This document shows positions 46,337 through 56,338 of a DNA stretch of 64,000 nucleotides, piece after piece. The notes under the pieces are model-generated. The model searched no databases. It was given only the letters and a program-made list of their open reading frames with translations, and was not told the DNA's origin. Positions within the stretch are counted from its first letter, which is position 1; each line of letters begins with the position of its first letter. A program made the translations under genes and the position numbers. The stretch comes from Actinomycetales bacterium (lineage in GTDB: Bacteria > Actinomycetota > Actinomycetes > S36-B12 > UBA5976): the NCBI GenBank assembly GCA_027484085.1, contig JAIXQF010000004.1, forward strand, positions 646,162 to 710,161, read 5' to 3'.

Positions 46337-47632
46337 ATGTCGCAAGAGGCACGTAACGAGGCAAAGCGCCTTAGAAGACTTAAGCGCAAGCAAAATTCAG
46401 ATAATGGCGCAGCTTCGAATTCGTTCGGTGCAACTGGCATTACCGTCGTCGGTGGCGGAACACTTGCTGCCATTGCAATTGCGTTGGGTGTGAACGCACT
46501 TTCTCCTGGTTCGCCAAATGCCTCTAATGAAGACGAGTCTCCTGCGCCCGCAGACTCCTCGCAGTCGCCAAGTTCTTCGGTGGATCAAAGCATAGAGCCA
46601 TCACCGGAACCAACTACGGGTAGTTCCAGTGCACTCAAAATTTCAATCACCGCTTCACCGTCTGCCACGCCGAGTCCGTCGACAACGTCAGGCATCCAGG
46701 GAAGTTATTTTGCGGAAGGTCGCTACGGAGCTGGTTACTATTCAACGGCATATGACGTTGCGTTCAGTTCACCAATGTTCCAAGCTGGTAGTGGGTTCTA
46801 TTACGGACCAAGTGGCTACAGTCAAGCCATAGAGTCTCCGCAAGGCTACTTCAGCCAGAGCGGTTGGAACGGTTCTGGATTTTATTCAACCGGATACTTT
46901 GACTACTCAGCGAATTACGCCGGATCATGGGATGGATCAGGAATCACATATCCTTACGGGACGGGCGCCTACTACGGTTCATCTGGTTTCTCAGATGCAA
47001 CTCATGAAATACGAGGCTCTTACTACGCGAGTGGAATTGCAGGAGCTGGTCATTACGCAAGTTTGTTCACTGGAAATTATGGTCGCTATTCCTTAGGTGA
47101 ATACACAACTGTAGAGGTAGAAGTTGGTATTGGTACCTATTACGGTCTAAGTGGAATTAGCGAACCGGTCGAAGCTCCATCCGGGAGTTACTACATAACA
47201 GGATTTGCCGGTGGTGGCTATTATTCAAATGGTTACTATGCCTGTGGATATGGTTACGTTACTGGAGCCACCGAATACTCCGCGTATTACGGAGCTGTTG
47301 GTCGACAAACTTTTTATGGATTAAACGCCAACTCCACTCCGATTGCAGGACCAGAGGGCGTATACAAGCGCGATGGGTTTAGCGGCACTGGATACTACGA
47401 ACCGTTTGATCTTTTTGACAGTGAATGGCGTTTTGGAACTGGGTCCTACTACGGACTGTCTGGATATGAAACACCGATTGCCCCACCAACAGGTATGCAG
47501 TGGTACTACACCGGTTGGGTCGGCTCCGGTTTTTATTCAACTGGCCAAATGGGATCCTATTGGCACGAAGGAATAGGAACGGGTGCCTATTACGGCCCGA
47601 GAGGCACCGATTCACCACTAACGCCAGTATAA
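46337..47632 (+). CDS. Membrane-anchored Tyr/Gly/Ser repeat protein
   Basis: About 431 aa from the ATG at 46337; a GTG lies two codons earlier. Layout: a basic cytoplasmic start (EAKRLRRLKRKQ), one transmembrane helix (about residues 33-54) without a cleavage site, a Ser/Pro/Glu-rich linker to residue 117, then six repeats of about 45-58 aa beginning near residues 118, 169, 226, 282, 340 and 385. Each repeat follows a loose pattern: Gly-x-Tyr-Tyr-x-x-Gly, Gly-x-Gly-(Tyr/Phe)-Tyr-Ser, then Gly-Thr-Gly-x-Tyr-Tyr-Gly-x-Ser-Gly and a Pro near the end. The repeats should face outside the cell. I do not recognise the family; a surface or wall-binding protein is the natural reading. A GT2 gene follows after 11 bp. 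Confidence 0.75.
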   Translation: MSQEARNEAKRLRRLKRKQNSDNGAASNSFGATGITVVGGGTLAAIAIALGVNALSPGSPNASNEDESPAPADSSQSPSSSVDQSIEPSPEPTTGSSSALKISITASPSATPSPSTTSGIQGSYFAEGRYGAGYYSTAYDVAFSSPMFQAGSGFYYGPSGYSQAIESPQGYFSQSGWNGSGFYSTGYFDYSANYAGSWDGSGITYPYGTGAYYGSSGFSDATHEIRGSYYASGIAGAGHYASLFTGNYGRYSLGEYTTVEVEVGIGTYYGLSGISEPVEAPSGSYYITGFAGGGYYSNGYYACGYGYVTGATEYSAYYGAVGRQTFYGLNANSTPIAGPEGVYKRDGFSGTGYYEPFDLFDSEWRFGTGSYYGLSGYETPIAPPTGMQWYYTGWVGSGFYSTGQMGSYWHEGIGTGAYYGPRGTDSPLTPV

Positions 47633-47643
47633 GTAGTAATTAA

Positions 47644-48723
47644 ATGCCCAAAGTAGCCGTTTATACGATCGCGCTAAACGAAGAGAAGCACGTTCAACGT
47701 TGGTATGACTCAATTAAAGAAGCCGACTTACTTTTAATTGCTGACACTGGCTCCACTGACAAAACAAAAGAGCTCGCCGAATCCCTTGGAATTACAGTCA
47801 TGGATATCTCCGTGAAACCATGGCGCTTTGATGTTGCGCGAAATGCTTCGCTTGCTTTACTTCCTGGAGACATAGACATCTGCATCCAGCTCGACATGGA
47901 TGAAGTTTTGACCCCAGGTTGGCGCCCAATCGTTGAGCAAGCATTTGCAGATGGAAACAACTGGCCACTCTACAAGCATGTAAATGGCCGCAAAGAAGAT
48001 GGCACACCCGTTTTTTACTCGATGTATTACAAAATTCACCCAAGACACGGATTCACCTGGAAGTTTCCCATTCACGAAGTTATCGTGCCGATTCCGGGCA
48101 CGGAATTTCGACGTGATTTTATTTCCGTTGAAGCAGACCACATTCAAGACTTAACTAAGAGTCGGTCATCATATTTAGACTTACTCGAGACTGCAGTACG
48201 AGAAGAACCGCTTGATTGGCGAATGAATCACTACCTGTGTCGGGAGTATCGTCAATTCGAAGACTGGCTAAAAGTTTTGCAAAGTGCCTACAAGACTTTT
48301 GCGTTACCTGAAGGCTGGGATGTTGAGCGGGCATCGACTTGCATGTGGGCGTCAGAGGCTGCAGACAGATTGCAGCTTCCACAACTTGCTTTCGAATGGG
48401 CAGAAAAAGCTACTTTGTCGGCACCGCATTTTTATGAAATGTGGCACTGGCGAGCACACTTGGCATTCATGGCTGGTAACTGGCAAGAATGTCGTAACTT
48501 TGCCATCAAGATCTTGGAACTACAGAGACAAGATCACCACTTAGTTAAGCCTTGGGTTTGGGATTTTGCTGGGTACGACCTACTGGCTCTTTCGTCATCG
48601 CGCCTCGGGCTAGCCGCAGATGCCCTTAAGTATGGACAGATGGCACTTGATGGCGCTCCGCCTCAAGAGACTGAGCGTTTGTCGGCAAACTTGCGCGACT
48701 ACCAAGCTGCCGCAGGAAACTGA
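47644..48723 (+). CDS. Glycosyltransferase family 2 protein
   Basis: 359 aa. GT-A domain: VAVYTIALNEEKHVQRW, the nucleotide-binding ADTGSTDKT, and the DxD-type metal site in CIQLDMDEVL. After about residue 230 the C-terminal part is helical and TPR-like (WASEAADRLQLPQLAFEWA). There is no signal peptide or membrane span, so it acts in the cytosol. It lies 11 bp after the repeat-protein gene and is probably co-transcribed. The acceptor is unknown; the repeat protein is one possibility. Confidence 0.82.
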   Translation: MPKVAVYTIALNEEKHVQRWYDSIKEADLLLIADTGSTDKTKELAESLGITVMDISVKPWRFDVARNASLALLPGDIDICIQLDMDEVLTPGWRPIVEQAFADGNNWPLYKHVNGRKEDGTPVFYSMYYKIHPRHGFTWKFPIHEVIVPIPGTEFRRDFISVEADHIQDLTKSRSSYLDLLETAVREEPLDWRMNHYLCREYRQFEDWLKVLQSAYKTFALPEGWDVERASTCMWASEAADRLQLPQLAFEWAEKATLSAPHFYEMWHWRAHLAFMAGNWQECRNFAIKILELQRQDHHLVKPWVWDFAGYDLLALSSSRLGLAADALKYGQMALDGAPPQETERLSANLRDYQAAAGN

Positions 48724-48725
48724 AT

Positions 48726-49052
48726 CTAGCTTTCCAGAATTACGAAAATCTTCCGGGTTCCTGGCTCTTGGGTCCAATTCACCGGAGTGCCGCGTCTAAT
48801 TCCGAAGACATCACCAGAAGTGAAAACTTCAGGTTCCTTGCCAGTTTCGGTGAGCGTAATCTTGCCCGCCAGCACAACACAGACTTCATCCATTGGGTAC
48901 TCGGCAAAATCTTGAGAATGGGGATCGGCAGACCAAATGCCAGCAAAGAATTTTTCATTTTCACCAAAGAATGGCGTGACGCAGTATTCGCCGGGCGAAT
49001 CTGGATCTGCAGGCAACTCCGCATTGGTATCAATTCGAACAATGTTGCTCAT
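48726..49052 (-). CDS. Cupin-domain protein (EutQ/DUF861-like)
   Basis: 108 aa from the ATG at 49052, with GAAGGG upstream; a TTG at 49067 would add five residues. A single beta-barrel: FFAGIWSADPHSQDFAEYP and DEVCVVLAGKITLTE form the first cupin motif region, FTSGDVFGIRRGTPVNW the second. Members of this cupin_3 group bind small organic acids or act as sugar-acid or ureidoglycolate-related enzymes; metal ligands are incomplete here. Convergent with the GT2 gene and divergent from an SGNH hydrolase. Function not assigned. Confidence 0.78.
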   Translation of the reverse strand: MSNIVRIDTNAELPADPDSPGEYCVTPFFGENEKFFAGIWSADPHSQDFAEYPMDEVCVVLAGKITLTETGKEPEVFTSGDVFGIRRGTPVNWTQEPGTRKIFVILES

Positions 49053-49114
49053 GAATATCCCTTCCAAGTTTTCACTAATGCTACCTAGCCGAACAAATTC
49101 AATAGGCTAGGGCT

Positions 49115-49900
49115 GTGCCAAATCTGTCGCAATTCATCGCGCTAGGCGATTCCTTAACTGAGGGGCTATCGGACAAGTACCCAGATGGCACCTATCGCGG
49201 GTGGGCAGATCGAGTTGCCGATGAGATGTCAAAGCACAGCACAGATTTTCGATATGCGAACTTAGCGGTTCGCGGGAAACTGATTGAGCAAGTAGTCGCC
49301 GATCAACTGCAGGTCACATTGCCGTGGATGCAGCAGACACAGACATTGGTTACCTTCCACGCCGGAGCAAACAATGTCCTTCGCCCCAAATTTGAACCAG
49401 AGAAAGTTTTCGAAACTTATCAAAATGCGGTAGCGAAGATTTCCGAAACGGGGGCAAAGTTGTTGCTCTTTACCGTCCGCGAGGTCGGTGAGCCTAAAAC
49501 TAAAACCCAGCACTACTGGAACCAAAGGTTTGGCCCATTTAATGAAAACGTGAAGCAAGTTGCACATCAGTTTGGAGCAACTGTCATGGACGCCAACTCG
49601 CGTGAGGTTTTTGGCGATCCGCGAATGCTGGCAGCCGACCGACTTCATCTTTCCTCGGAAGGACATCGTCGAGTAGCTGCTGCTGTGTTAAGTGCCATAG
49701 ATCTTCCGCATGATTCAGATTGGCAAGATGAAATGCCACCAATTCGTCAGGCTCCAGCTCCACTTCGAGCAATTAGTTCGGTGGCGTGGGGAGTTGGGTT
49801 CTTGGTTCCATGGGCAGCGCGACGCATAACAGGAAAATCTTCGGGTGACGGTAGGACTGCAAAACACTCAGAACTCATAAACTGGTCTCCAAGATTTTAG
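49115..49900 (+). CDS. SGNH/GDSL hydrolase
   Basis: 261 aa, GTG start. Block I FIALGDSLTEGL with the nucleophilic Ser, the Gly region around NLAVRGKLI, block III FHAGANNVLRP with Asn, and block V AADRLHLSSEGHRRV with Asp and His. No signal peptide is seen; the sequence resembles cytoplasmic actinobacterial SGNH esterases. Substrate unknown. The next gene follows after 9 bp, so they may be co-transcribed. Confidence 0.85.
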   Translation: MPNLSQFIALGDSLTEGLSDKYPDGTYRGWADRVADEMSKHSTDFRYANLAVRGKLIEQVVADQLQVTLPWMQQTQTLVTFHAGANNVLRPKFEPEKVFETYQNAVAKISETGAKLLLFTVREVGEPKTKTQHYWNQRFGPFNENVKQVAHQFGATVMDANSREVFGDPRMLAADRLHLSSEGHRRVAAAVLSAIDLPHDSDWQDEMPPIRQAPAPLRAISSVAWGVGFLVPWAARRITGKSSGDGRTAKHSELINWSPRF

Positions 49901-49909
49901 GAGTAGATC

Positions 49910-50479
49910 GTGGCAAAGCTTGGATTGGTTGACAGCAGACTCAGCACGCTTTCAGAGCCGCAACGAACGGTAATGCTGAAGCTGGCTGCGACGATTCGAG
50001 AACTGATTCCTGGCGCAACTGAATGTGTGAGTTATAACTTGCCGGCCTTTGAAGTCGAAGGTGGAGTTATTTGCGGCATCGAAGGCTACAAAAAACATAA
50101 CTCCTACTTCCCATTCAGCGGGAGTGTTCTTACTCAGTTATCTGAAGAACTTTCCAACTATGAAATGACCCAAGGCTCGCTTCACTTCGCCCTGGAAAAG
50201 CCATTGCCAAAGTCATTACTAAAGAAATTGATTAGAGTTCGGTTAGACCAGATCGAAGAGAAGTCTCGCAAGGGGACTGGACCAGTTTTGAGTTATTACG
50301 ACAATGCGGTTTTGCACTCAAAAGGCAAAATGAGAAAAGGTGAACTTCACGGACCTTGGCAGTGGTGGCGCAAAGATGGCACCTTGATGCGAAGTGGTGA
50401 ATTCAAGAATGGCGCCCAAGTGGGTACATGGTGGACTTATGACGCAAAAGGTAAGCCTTACAAAAAGACCGAGTTCTAA
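49910..50479 (+). CDS. DUF1801 domain fused to MORN-type repeats
   Basis: 189 aa, GTG start with AGGAG upstream. Residues about 1-115 form a DUF1801 (YdhG-like) domain: IRELIPGATECVSYNLPAFE and KKHNSYFPFSGSV. Residues about 130-189 contain two MORN_2-type repeats, KGELHGPWQWWRKDG and NGAQVGTWWTYDAKG, as found in YwqK-type proteins. Neither domain has a well-established activity; MORN_2 repeats often mediate binding. The gene converges on the Lrp regulator with a 4-bp overlap. Confidence 0.8.
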   Translation: MAKLGLVDSRLSTLSEPQRTVMLKLAATIRELIPGATECVSYNLPAFEVEGGVICGIEGYKKHNSYFPFSGSVLTQLSEELSNYEMTQGSLHFALEKPLPKSLLKKLIRVRLDQIEEKSRKGTGPVLSYYDNAVLHSKGKMRKGELHGPWQWWRKDGTLMRSGEFKNGAQVGTWWTYDAKGKPYKKTEF

Positions 50480-50898
50480 AACGCATAAGTTGAAAGCAAT
50501 AGGTTCGTTTCAGAAGAACTTATCTCTTTCATTTCACGGATCTCATTAATTGCATTATCAAACTCTTCTAATGACTCAGCTTGAATGTCAGCAATCAAAT
50601 CCCACTTACCGTTCGTGGAATGAACCGCAGACACGTTAGGGGAGCCACTTAGTCGAGTCACGACTGACTTTGCAGTGTTACCTTCGGTCGATATCGACAT
50701 AATCGCCCGCACGACATTAGGCGAAGAACCGGGATTTACTTTCACGGTGTAGCCAGTAATGGTGCCATTGTTTTCAAGCCGAGTGATTCGATGCTGCACA
50801 GTTGCTCGGGCAACCTTGAGATCACTTGCGATGGAACTTATTGACGTGCGCGCATCTTTGCGTAGTTGGGCCAAAATGGCTCGGTCTAAGTCATCCAT
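50476..50898 (-). CDS. Lrp/AsnC-family transcriptional regulator
   Basis: 140 aa, standard size. N-terminal HTH: MDDLDRAILAQLRKDARTS with SDLKVARATVQHRI as recognition region. C-terminal RAM/AsnC ligand domain ends in SSETNLLLSTYAF. These regulators sense amino acids and form dimers or octamers. It is divergent from the ornithine cyclodeaminase gene, with palindromic sites between them, so control of that gene group is likely. Confidence 0.9.
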   Translation of the reverse strand: MDDLDRAILAQLRKDARTSISSIASDLKVARATVQHRITRLENNGTITGYTVKVNPGSSPNVVRAIMSISTEGNTAKSVVTRLSGSPNVSAVHSTNGKWDLIADIQAESLEEFDNAINEIREMKEISSSETNLLLSTYAF

Positions 50899-50928
50899 AG
50901 AAATCCTTACAAGTTGTTAGGTCAAGGG

Positions 50929-50959
50929 TAGCAAATTGCTAACCAAGAGTGCTAATTAG
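50929..50959. promoter_or_regulatory. Palindromes between Lrp regulator and OCD gene
   Basis: TAGCAA-A-TTGCTA (50929-50941), a perfect 6-bp inverted repeat around one base, followed by GCTAATTAGTGC, which holds the palindrome CTAATTAG (50952-50959). AT-rich dyads of this kind in a divergent lrp-type region are candidate operators. Confidence 0.4.
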
Positions 50960-51054
50960 TGCAATTTGTTGGCACTATGTGACAACAGAAACCAGTAGTT
51001 TCTAGGGGTTGCAAGTTTTTGACTCGAACTCGTTTTCTATGAACAGGAATGAAC

Positions 51055-52104
51055 ATGACTCGTTTTGTTGATGTGCCAGCGATGGCAAAGCTGATTCAGG
51101 CTATCGAGATCGATGAGTTTATTGCTGAACTTACCGATGCCATTGAAGCGAACTTTGTGCGCTGGGAAGAGTTCGACAAGGCAGCCCGATTTGGCGCCCA
51201 CAATGAAGAGGGTGTTATCGAGTTGATGCCAACGGCAAACACCGAACGCTATGGCTTCAAGTATGTAAATGGACATCCAGAAAACATCAAACATGACTTA
51301 TTCAGCGTGATGGGTTTTGGTGTGCTTTCTGACATGAGCACCGGCTACCCGCTGTTGCTAAGCGAGTTAACACTTGCAACTGCAATGCGCACCGCCGCCA
51401 CATCCGTTATGGCCGCAAGAGCACTAGCACGCAAAGATTCTCGAGTGATGGCCGTTATTGGCAACGGTGCACAAGCAGAATTCCAAGCAATTGGGTTCCA
51501 CAAAGTTATTGGAATCACCGAAATCCGCGCTTTTGACATAGATCCAGAAACAACCGAAAAGCTAATTCGAAATCTAGCGGAATTCGAAGGCCTAAAGGTT
51601 GTGCACTGCAATTCTGTTGCCGAAGCCGTTAAGGGCGCAGACATTGTCACAACAATCACTGCTGATAAAGCAATGGCGACGATCATTACTCCTGAAATGG
51701 TTGAACCAGGAATGCATTTCAATGGAGTCGGTGGTGACTGCCCAGGTAAGACTGAGCTTGCCGCTGGAGTTCTTACGCAAGGAAAAGTGTTCGTGGAATT
51801 CGAGCCACAGACTCGTGTCGAAGGCGACATTCAGCAGATGCCAGCAGACTTCCCAGTGCACCATCTATGGAAAGTATTGGCTGGCAAAGAAACCGGTCGA
51901 GACAACGATGAACAAGTCACCATCTTTGACTCTGTTGGCTTTGCGATTGAAGATTTTTCAACTTTGGAATACATCTATAAGCAGAGCGTTCAGCGTGGAA
52001 TCGGCGTAGACATCGAATTGGTGCCAACCCCAATTGGCCCTAAAGACCTATTCACACACACTGGACGCGGTCGACTTCGCTCGGTAAAGAAGCGCGCTGT
52101 TTAG
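51055..52104 (+). CDS. Ornithine cyclodeaminase / mu-crystallin family protein
   Basis: 349 aa from the ATG at 51055, where AGGA lies 6 nt upstream; an ATG two codons earlier is too close to that site. Rossmann core: MAVIGNGAQAEFQ for NAD(P), with DIDPETTEKLI after the second strand, and HFNGVGGDCPGKTEL with the catalytic Asp. Members deaminate ornithine to proline or reduce/oxidise related imino acids and alanine. Substrate not assigned. It heads a same-strand group with an aminotransferase and a 2-hydroxyacid dehydrogenase, opposite an Lrp regulator. Confidence 0.85.
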   Translation: MTRFVDVPAMAKLIQAIEIDEFIAELTDAIEANFVRWEEFDKAARFGAHNEEGVIELMPTANTERYGFKYVNGHPENIKHDLFSVMGFGVLSDMSTGYPLLLSELTLATAMRTAATSVMAARALARKDSRVMAVIGNGAQAEFQAIGFHKVIGITEIRAFDIDPETTEKLIRNLAEFEGLKVVHCNSVAEAVKGADIVTTITADKAMATIITPEMVEPGMHFNGVGGDCPGKTELAAGVLTQGKVFVEFEPQTRVEGDIQQMPADFPVHHLWKVLAGKETGRDNDEQVTIFDSVGFAIEDFSTLEYIYKQSVQRGIGVDIELVPTPIGPKDLFTHTGRGRLRSVKKRAV

Positions 52105-52228
52105 GGCTTTTTCGACAAGATCTCACGATGTGGGAAGTTGCCTAATTCGTGGATTTTTTAGAAATGGCTAGATGCCAACTGCCCCGATAAAGTACTAGAA
52201 ATAATCGCTACTTTTTGGGGAACTAGCC

Positions 52229-53422
52229 ATGGCTTTAGCAACACGTTTGGACAATCTGGGTACTGAGACTGCATTTGCGGTTTCCTTGGCTGCTGCCGAG
52301 TGGGGCGCAAAGGGAAATCGAATCTTCCCGTTCCATTTAGGGGACATCAACCTTCCAACATCCCAGAACATTGTTGACGCCATGAATAAGGCAATCGCTG
52401 ATGGCAAGACTGGTTACTGCCCAGGAGCCGGCATCCCACAACTTCGCGAAGCACTAGCTGCAAACGTTGGTGGCGATCGCGGCCTTAACTTTGACGCTTC
52501 AAATGTTGTAGTTCAGCCCGGTGGAAAGCCGGTCATCACCAAGTTCATCCAAACGATCATGAACCCAGGTGACGAAGTACTTTATCCAAATCCGGGTTAC
52601 CCAATTTATGAAAGCCAAATTGAATACTTTGGCGGAATTGCAAAGCCTTACCGCTACATCGCAACTGGAACTGGATTCAGCATTGATCTGGACCAGATCA
52701 AGTCCTTGATCACGCCTCGTACTAAAGCAATTGTTTACAACGACCTGCAGAATCCAAACGGAGCTGAGTCAACAGATGCTGAGCGGGAAGCGATCGCCGA
52801 GATTGCAATCGCAAACAACCTTTATGTACTTTCCGACGAGGCATATTTTGAAATGCGTTACGAAGGTAAGTCGAAGTCGATCGCATCCTTGCCAGGCATG
52901 GCTGAGCGCACCGTAATTCTTTACACCTTCTCAAAGAAGTTTGCGATGACCGGTTGGCGCCTTGGTGCTGCTATCGCACCTAAAGAGATTGCAGATGTGA
53001 TTTCGAAGTTGAACACCAACGATGAATCATGCACTACCCACTTCGTTCAGTACGGAGGAGTAGAGGCAGTTACTGGCGATCAGTCAGGCGTTCCAGTGAT
53101 GCTAAATACTTTGAAGCAACGTCGCGATACCGCGCTTGAGCTACTACGACAGATGCCAGGCGTGAAAGTGCATACACCTGAAGCTGGTTTCTACTTGTTC
53201 CCAGATGTGACAGAAGCTATGGCTAACAAGGGCATTACTGACCTCGGTGACTTTGCACAGCAGGCACTTCATGCCACTGGTGTTTCATTTTGTACTCGCC
53301 GTCACTTTGGCCGCCCACAAGCAGGCGAAACAGAACAGTACATCCGTCTTGCATTCTCAGGAATTGACAACAGCGACATCGCAGATGGCCTAAAGCTCAT
53401 GGGTGAATGGATCGCTGAATAA
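52229..53422 (+). CDS. Class I/II PLP-dependent aminotransferase
   Basis: 397 aa. Fold-type I: VQPGGKPVITKFIQ and NPGYPIYESQIEYFGG bind the cofactor and substrate; NDLQNPNGAE is the conserved Asn segment; SDEAYFEMRY carries the Asp and Tyr; and YTFSKKFAMTGWRLG the PLP Lys. It resembles aspartate/aromatic aminotransferase-like enzymes (group I gamma). The ATG has GGGGAA upstream. It ends exactly where the next gene begins, so a functional link to the hydroxyacid dehydrogenase (2-oxoacid reduction after transamination) is plausible. Confidence 0.85.
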   Translation: MALATRLDNLGTETAFAVSLAAAEWGAKGNRIFPFHLGDINLPTSQNIVDAMNKAIADGKTGYCPGAGIPQLREALAANVGGDRGLNFDASNVVVQPGGKPVITKFIQTIMNPGDEVLYPNPGYPIYESQIEYFGGIAKPYRYIATGTGFSIDLDQIKSLITPRTKAIVYNDLQNPNGAESTDAEREAIAEIAIANNLYVLSDEAYFEMRYEGKSKSIASLPGMAERTVILYTFSKKFAMTGWRLGAAIAPKEIADVISKLNTNDESCTTHFVQYGGVEAVTGDQSGVPVMLNTLKQRRDTALELLRQMPGVKVHTPEAGFYLFPDVTEAMANKGITDLGDFAQQALHATGVSFCTRRHFGRPQAGETEQYIRLAFSGIDNSDIADGLKLMGEWIAE

Positions 53423-54385
53423 ATGGCAAAAGTTGTTGTAACTGGCAAGATTCCGGCAGGTGGCCTAGCTCGACTTAAAGCGGAACACGATGTGACCGCT
53501 TGGGAAAGCGATGAAGCAATCAGTCGCGCCGAACTTCTGAGCATGGTTGCCGGCGCCGATGCGATTGTCTCGTTACTGACCGAAAAGATTGATGACGAGC
53601 TACTCGATGCTGCCGGGCCACAATTGCAGTCCGTATCTAATGTCGCAGTTGGTTACAACAACATAGATGTTCCGGCCTGCGAAAAGCGTGGCGTACTAGT
53701 TACGAACACTCCTGGTGTGCTGACTGAAGCCACAGCAGACATTGCAATGTCACTTATTCTTATGGCTACCCGTCGCCTTGGTGAAGGTGAGCGAGTAATT
53801 CGCGCACAAGAGCCATGGCAATGGGGAATGTTCTACATGCTTGGCATGGGTCTGCAGGGTCGCCAACTTGGCATTGTTGGCATGGGCCAGATTGGTATTG
53901 CAACTGCCCGACGCGCCAAAGCGTTCGGCATGAACATTGCTTATACGCGTAGAACTCCATTGGAAGATCACGTTGTTAAAGAATTAGGTGCCAAGTTCAT
54001 GACAATGGATGAGCTCATTGAGTCAAGTGACGTGCTTTCATTGCATTGCCCTTACTCAGCTGCAACTCATCACTTGATGAGCGAAAACCAATTTGCGCGC
54101 ATGAAGAAAACAGCATTCTTGATTAATACTGCTCGTGGCCCGATTGTGAATGAACAGGCCCTTGTGGACGCACTTAAAGCTGGCGAAATTGCCGGCGCTG
54201 GACTTGATGTGTTTGAGAATGAGCCTGCAGTAAATCCTGGGTTGCTTGAACTTGATAACGCAGTTTTGATTCCACACCTTGGATCTGCCACCGTCGAGAC
54301 GCGGGCAGCAATGGCTGACATTGCAGCAACTAATGCGCTAGCAATCCTTTCAGGCGCACAAGCACTAAACCTTGTCACAAGTTAG
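53423..54385 (+). CDS. D-2-hydroxyacid dehydrogenase (glyoxylate/hydroxypyruvate reductase-like)
   Basis: 320 aa. NAD(P)-binding LGIVGMGQIGIATARRA, catalytic Arg in INTARGPIVNE, Glu in DVFENEPAVNP and His in LIPHLGSATVETR. The N-terminal VSNVAVGYNNIDVPACEKRG is typical of GyaR-type glyoxylate reductases. Likely reduces glyoxylate or hydroxypyruvate to the D-hydroxyacid. It starts on the base after the aminotransferase stop, suggesting a serine/glycine or related transamination-reduction pair. Confidence 0.88.
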   Translation: MAKVVVTGKIPAGGLARLKAEHDVTAWESDEAISRAELLSMVAGADAIVSLLTEKIDDELLDAAGPQLQSVSNVAVGYNNIDVPACEKRGVLVTNTPGVLTEATADIAMSLILMATRRLGEGERVIRAQEPWQWGMFYMLGMGLQGRQLGIVGMGQIGIATARRAKAFGMNIAYTRRTPLEDHVVKELGAKFMTMDELIESSDVLSLHCPYSAATHHLMSENQFARMKKTAFLINTARGPIVNEQALVDALKAGEIAGAGLDVFENEPAVNPGLLELDNAVLIPHLGSATVETRAAMADIAATNALAILSGAQALNLVTS

Positions 54386-54394
54386 TCAAACTTC

Positions 54395-54895
54395 TTGGAA
54401 ATCAAAGTTGAACTAGTCGATGCCGACTCCTGGGAGCGCGTGCGAAAGATACGCCTTGAAGCGTTAAAAGAAAACCCAGAGGCTTTCGGTGCCACTTTTG
54501 AATCCGAATCCATACGTCCAGAGCGATTCTGGAGAGCGCGACTTTCGAGGTCACACTTTGTATTGGCTTCGATTGATTCGCAAGATATCGGAATGATGTT
54601 TGTCGATCGAGTAGATGAAGACTACGCATCAAATTGCTGGATTAGAGGCTGCTGGGTTAGTCCAGAGTCTCGAGGCAACGGAGTTATGCGAGCCTTCATG
54701 GAATATGTTGACTCGCAAGCTGGCGTTATGCCCTGGGGCGTTCAGGGCCTTGGCGTCTGGGTTGATAACTACTCGGCAATTAAGGCTTACGAAAACATTG
54801 GATTTACGAACATGGGGGAGCCGCGCCCCAGCACAAGCCAACCCGGCAAGTTTTATCAACGAATGATCCGCACCACTGCGGCTACGGGAATCTAG
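54395..54895 (+). CDS. GNAT-family N-acetyltransferase
   Basis: 166 aa from a TTG at 54395; no good ribosome binding site is seen. GNAT features: VRKIRLEALKENPEAFGATF at the N-terminus, as in many small GNATs, and acetyl-CoA loop WVSPESRGNGVMRAFM (motif A), then VWVDNYSAIKAYENIGF (motif B). Substrate unknown. It lies 9 bp after the hydroxyacid dehydrogenase and 27 bp before argG. Confidence 0.8.
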   Translation: MEIKVELVDADSWERVRKIRLEALKENPEAFGATFESESIRPERFWRARLSRSHFVLASIDSQDIGMMFVDRVDEDYASNCWIRGCWVSPESRGNGVMRAFMEYVDSQAGVMPWGVQGLGVWVDNYSAIKAYENIGFTNMGEPRPSTSQPGKFYQRMIRTTAATGI

Positions 54896-54913
54896 AGCCC
54901 TTCACTCCAATAG

Positions 54914-56338
<1,425 letters not shown>

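Noticed and set aside
46263..46493. Open frame starting with a lipobox-like STFSIVGC segment before the repeat protein.
   Set aside because: It overlaps the repeat-protein start in another frame and loses sensible composition after about 30 residues; the repeat-protein frame is clearly coding.
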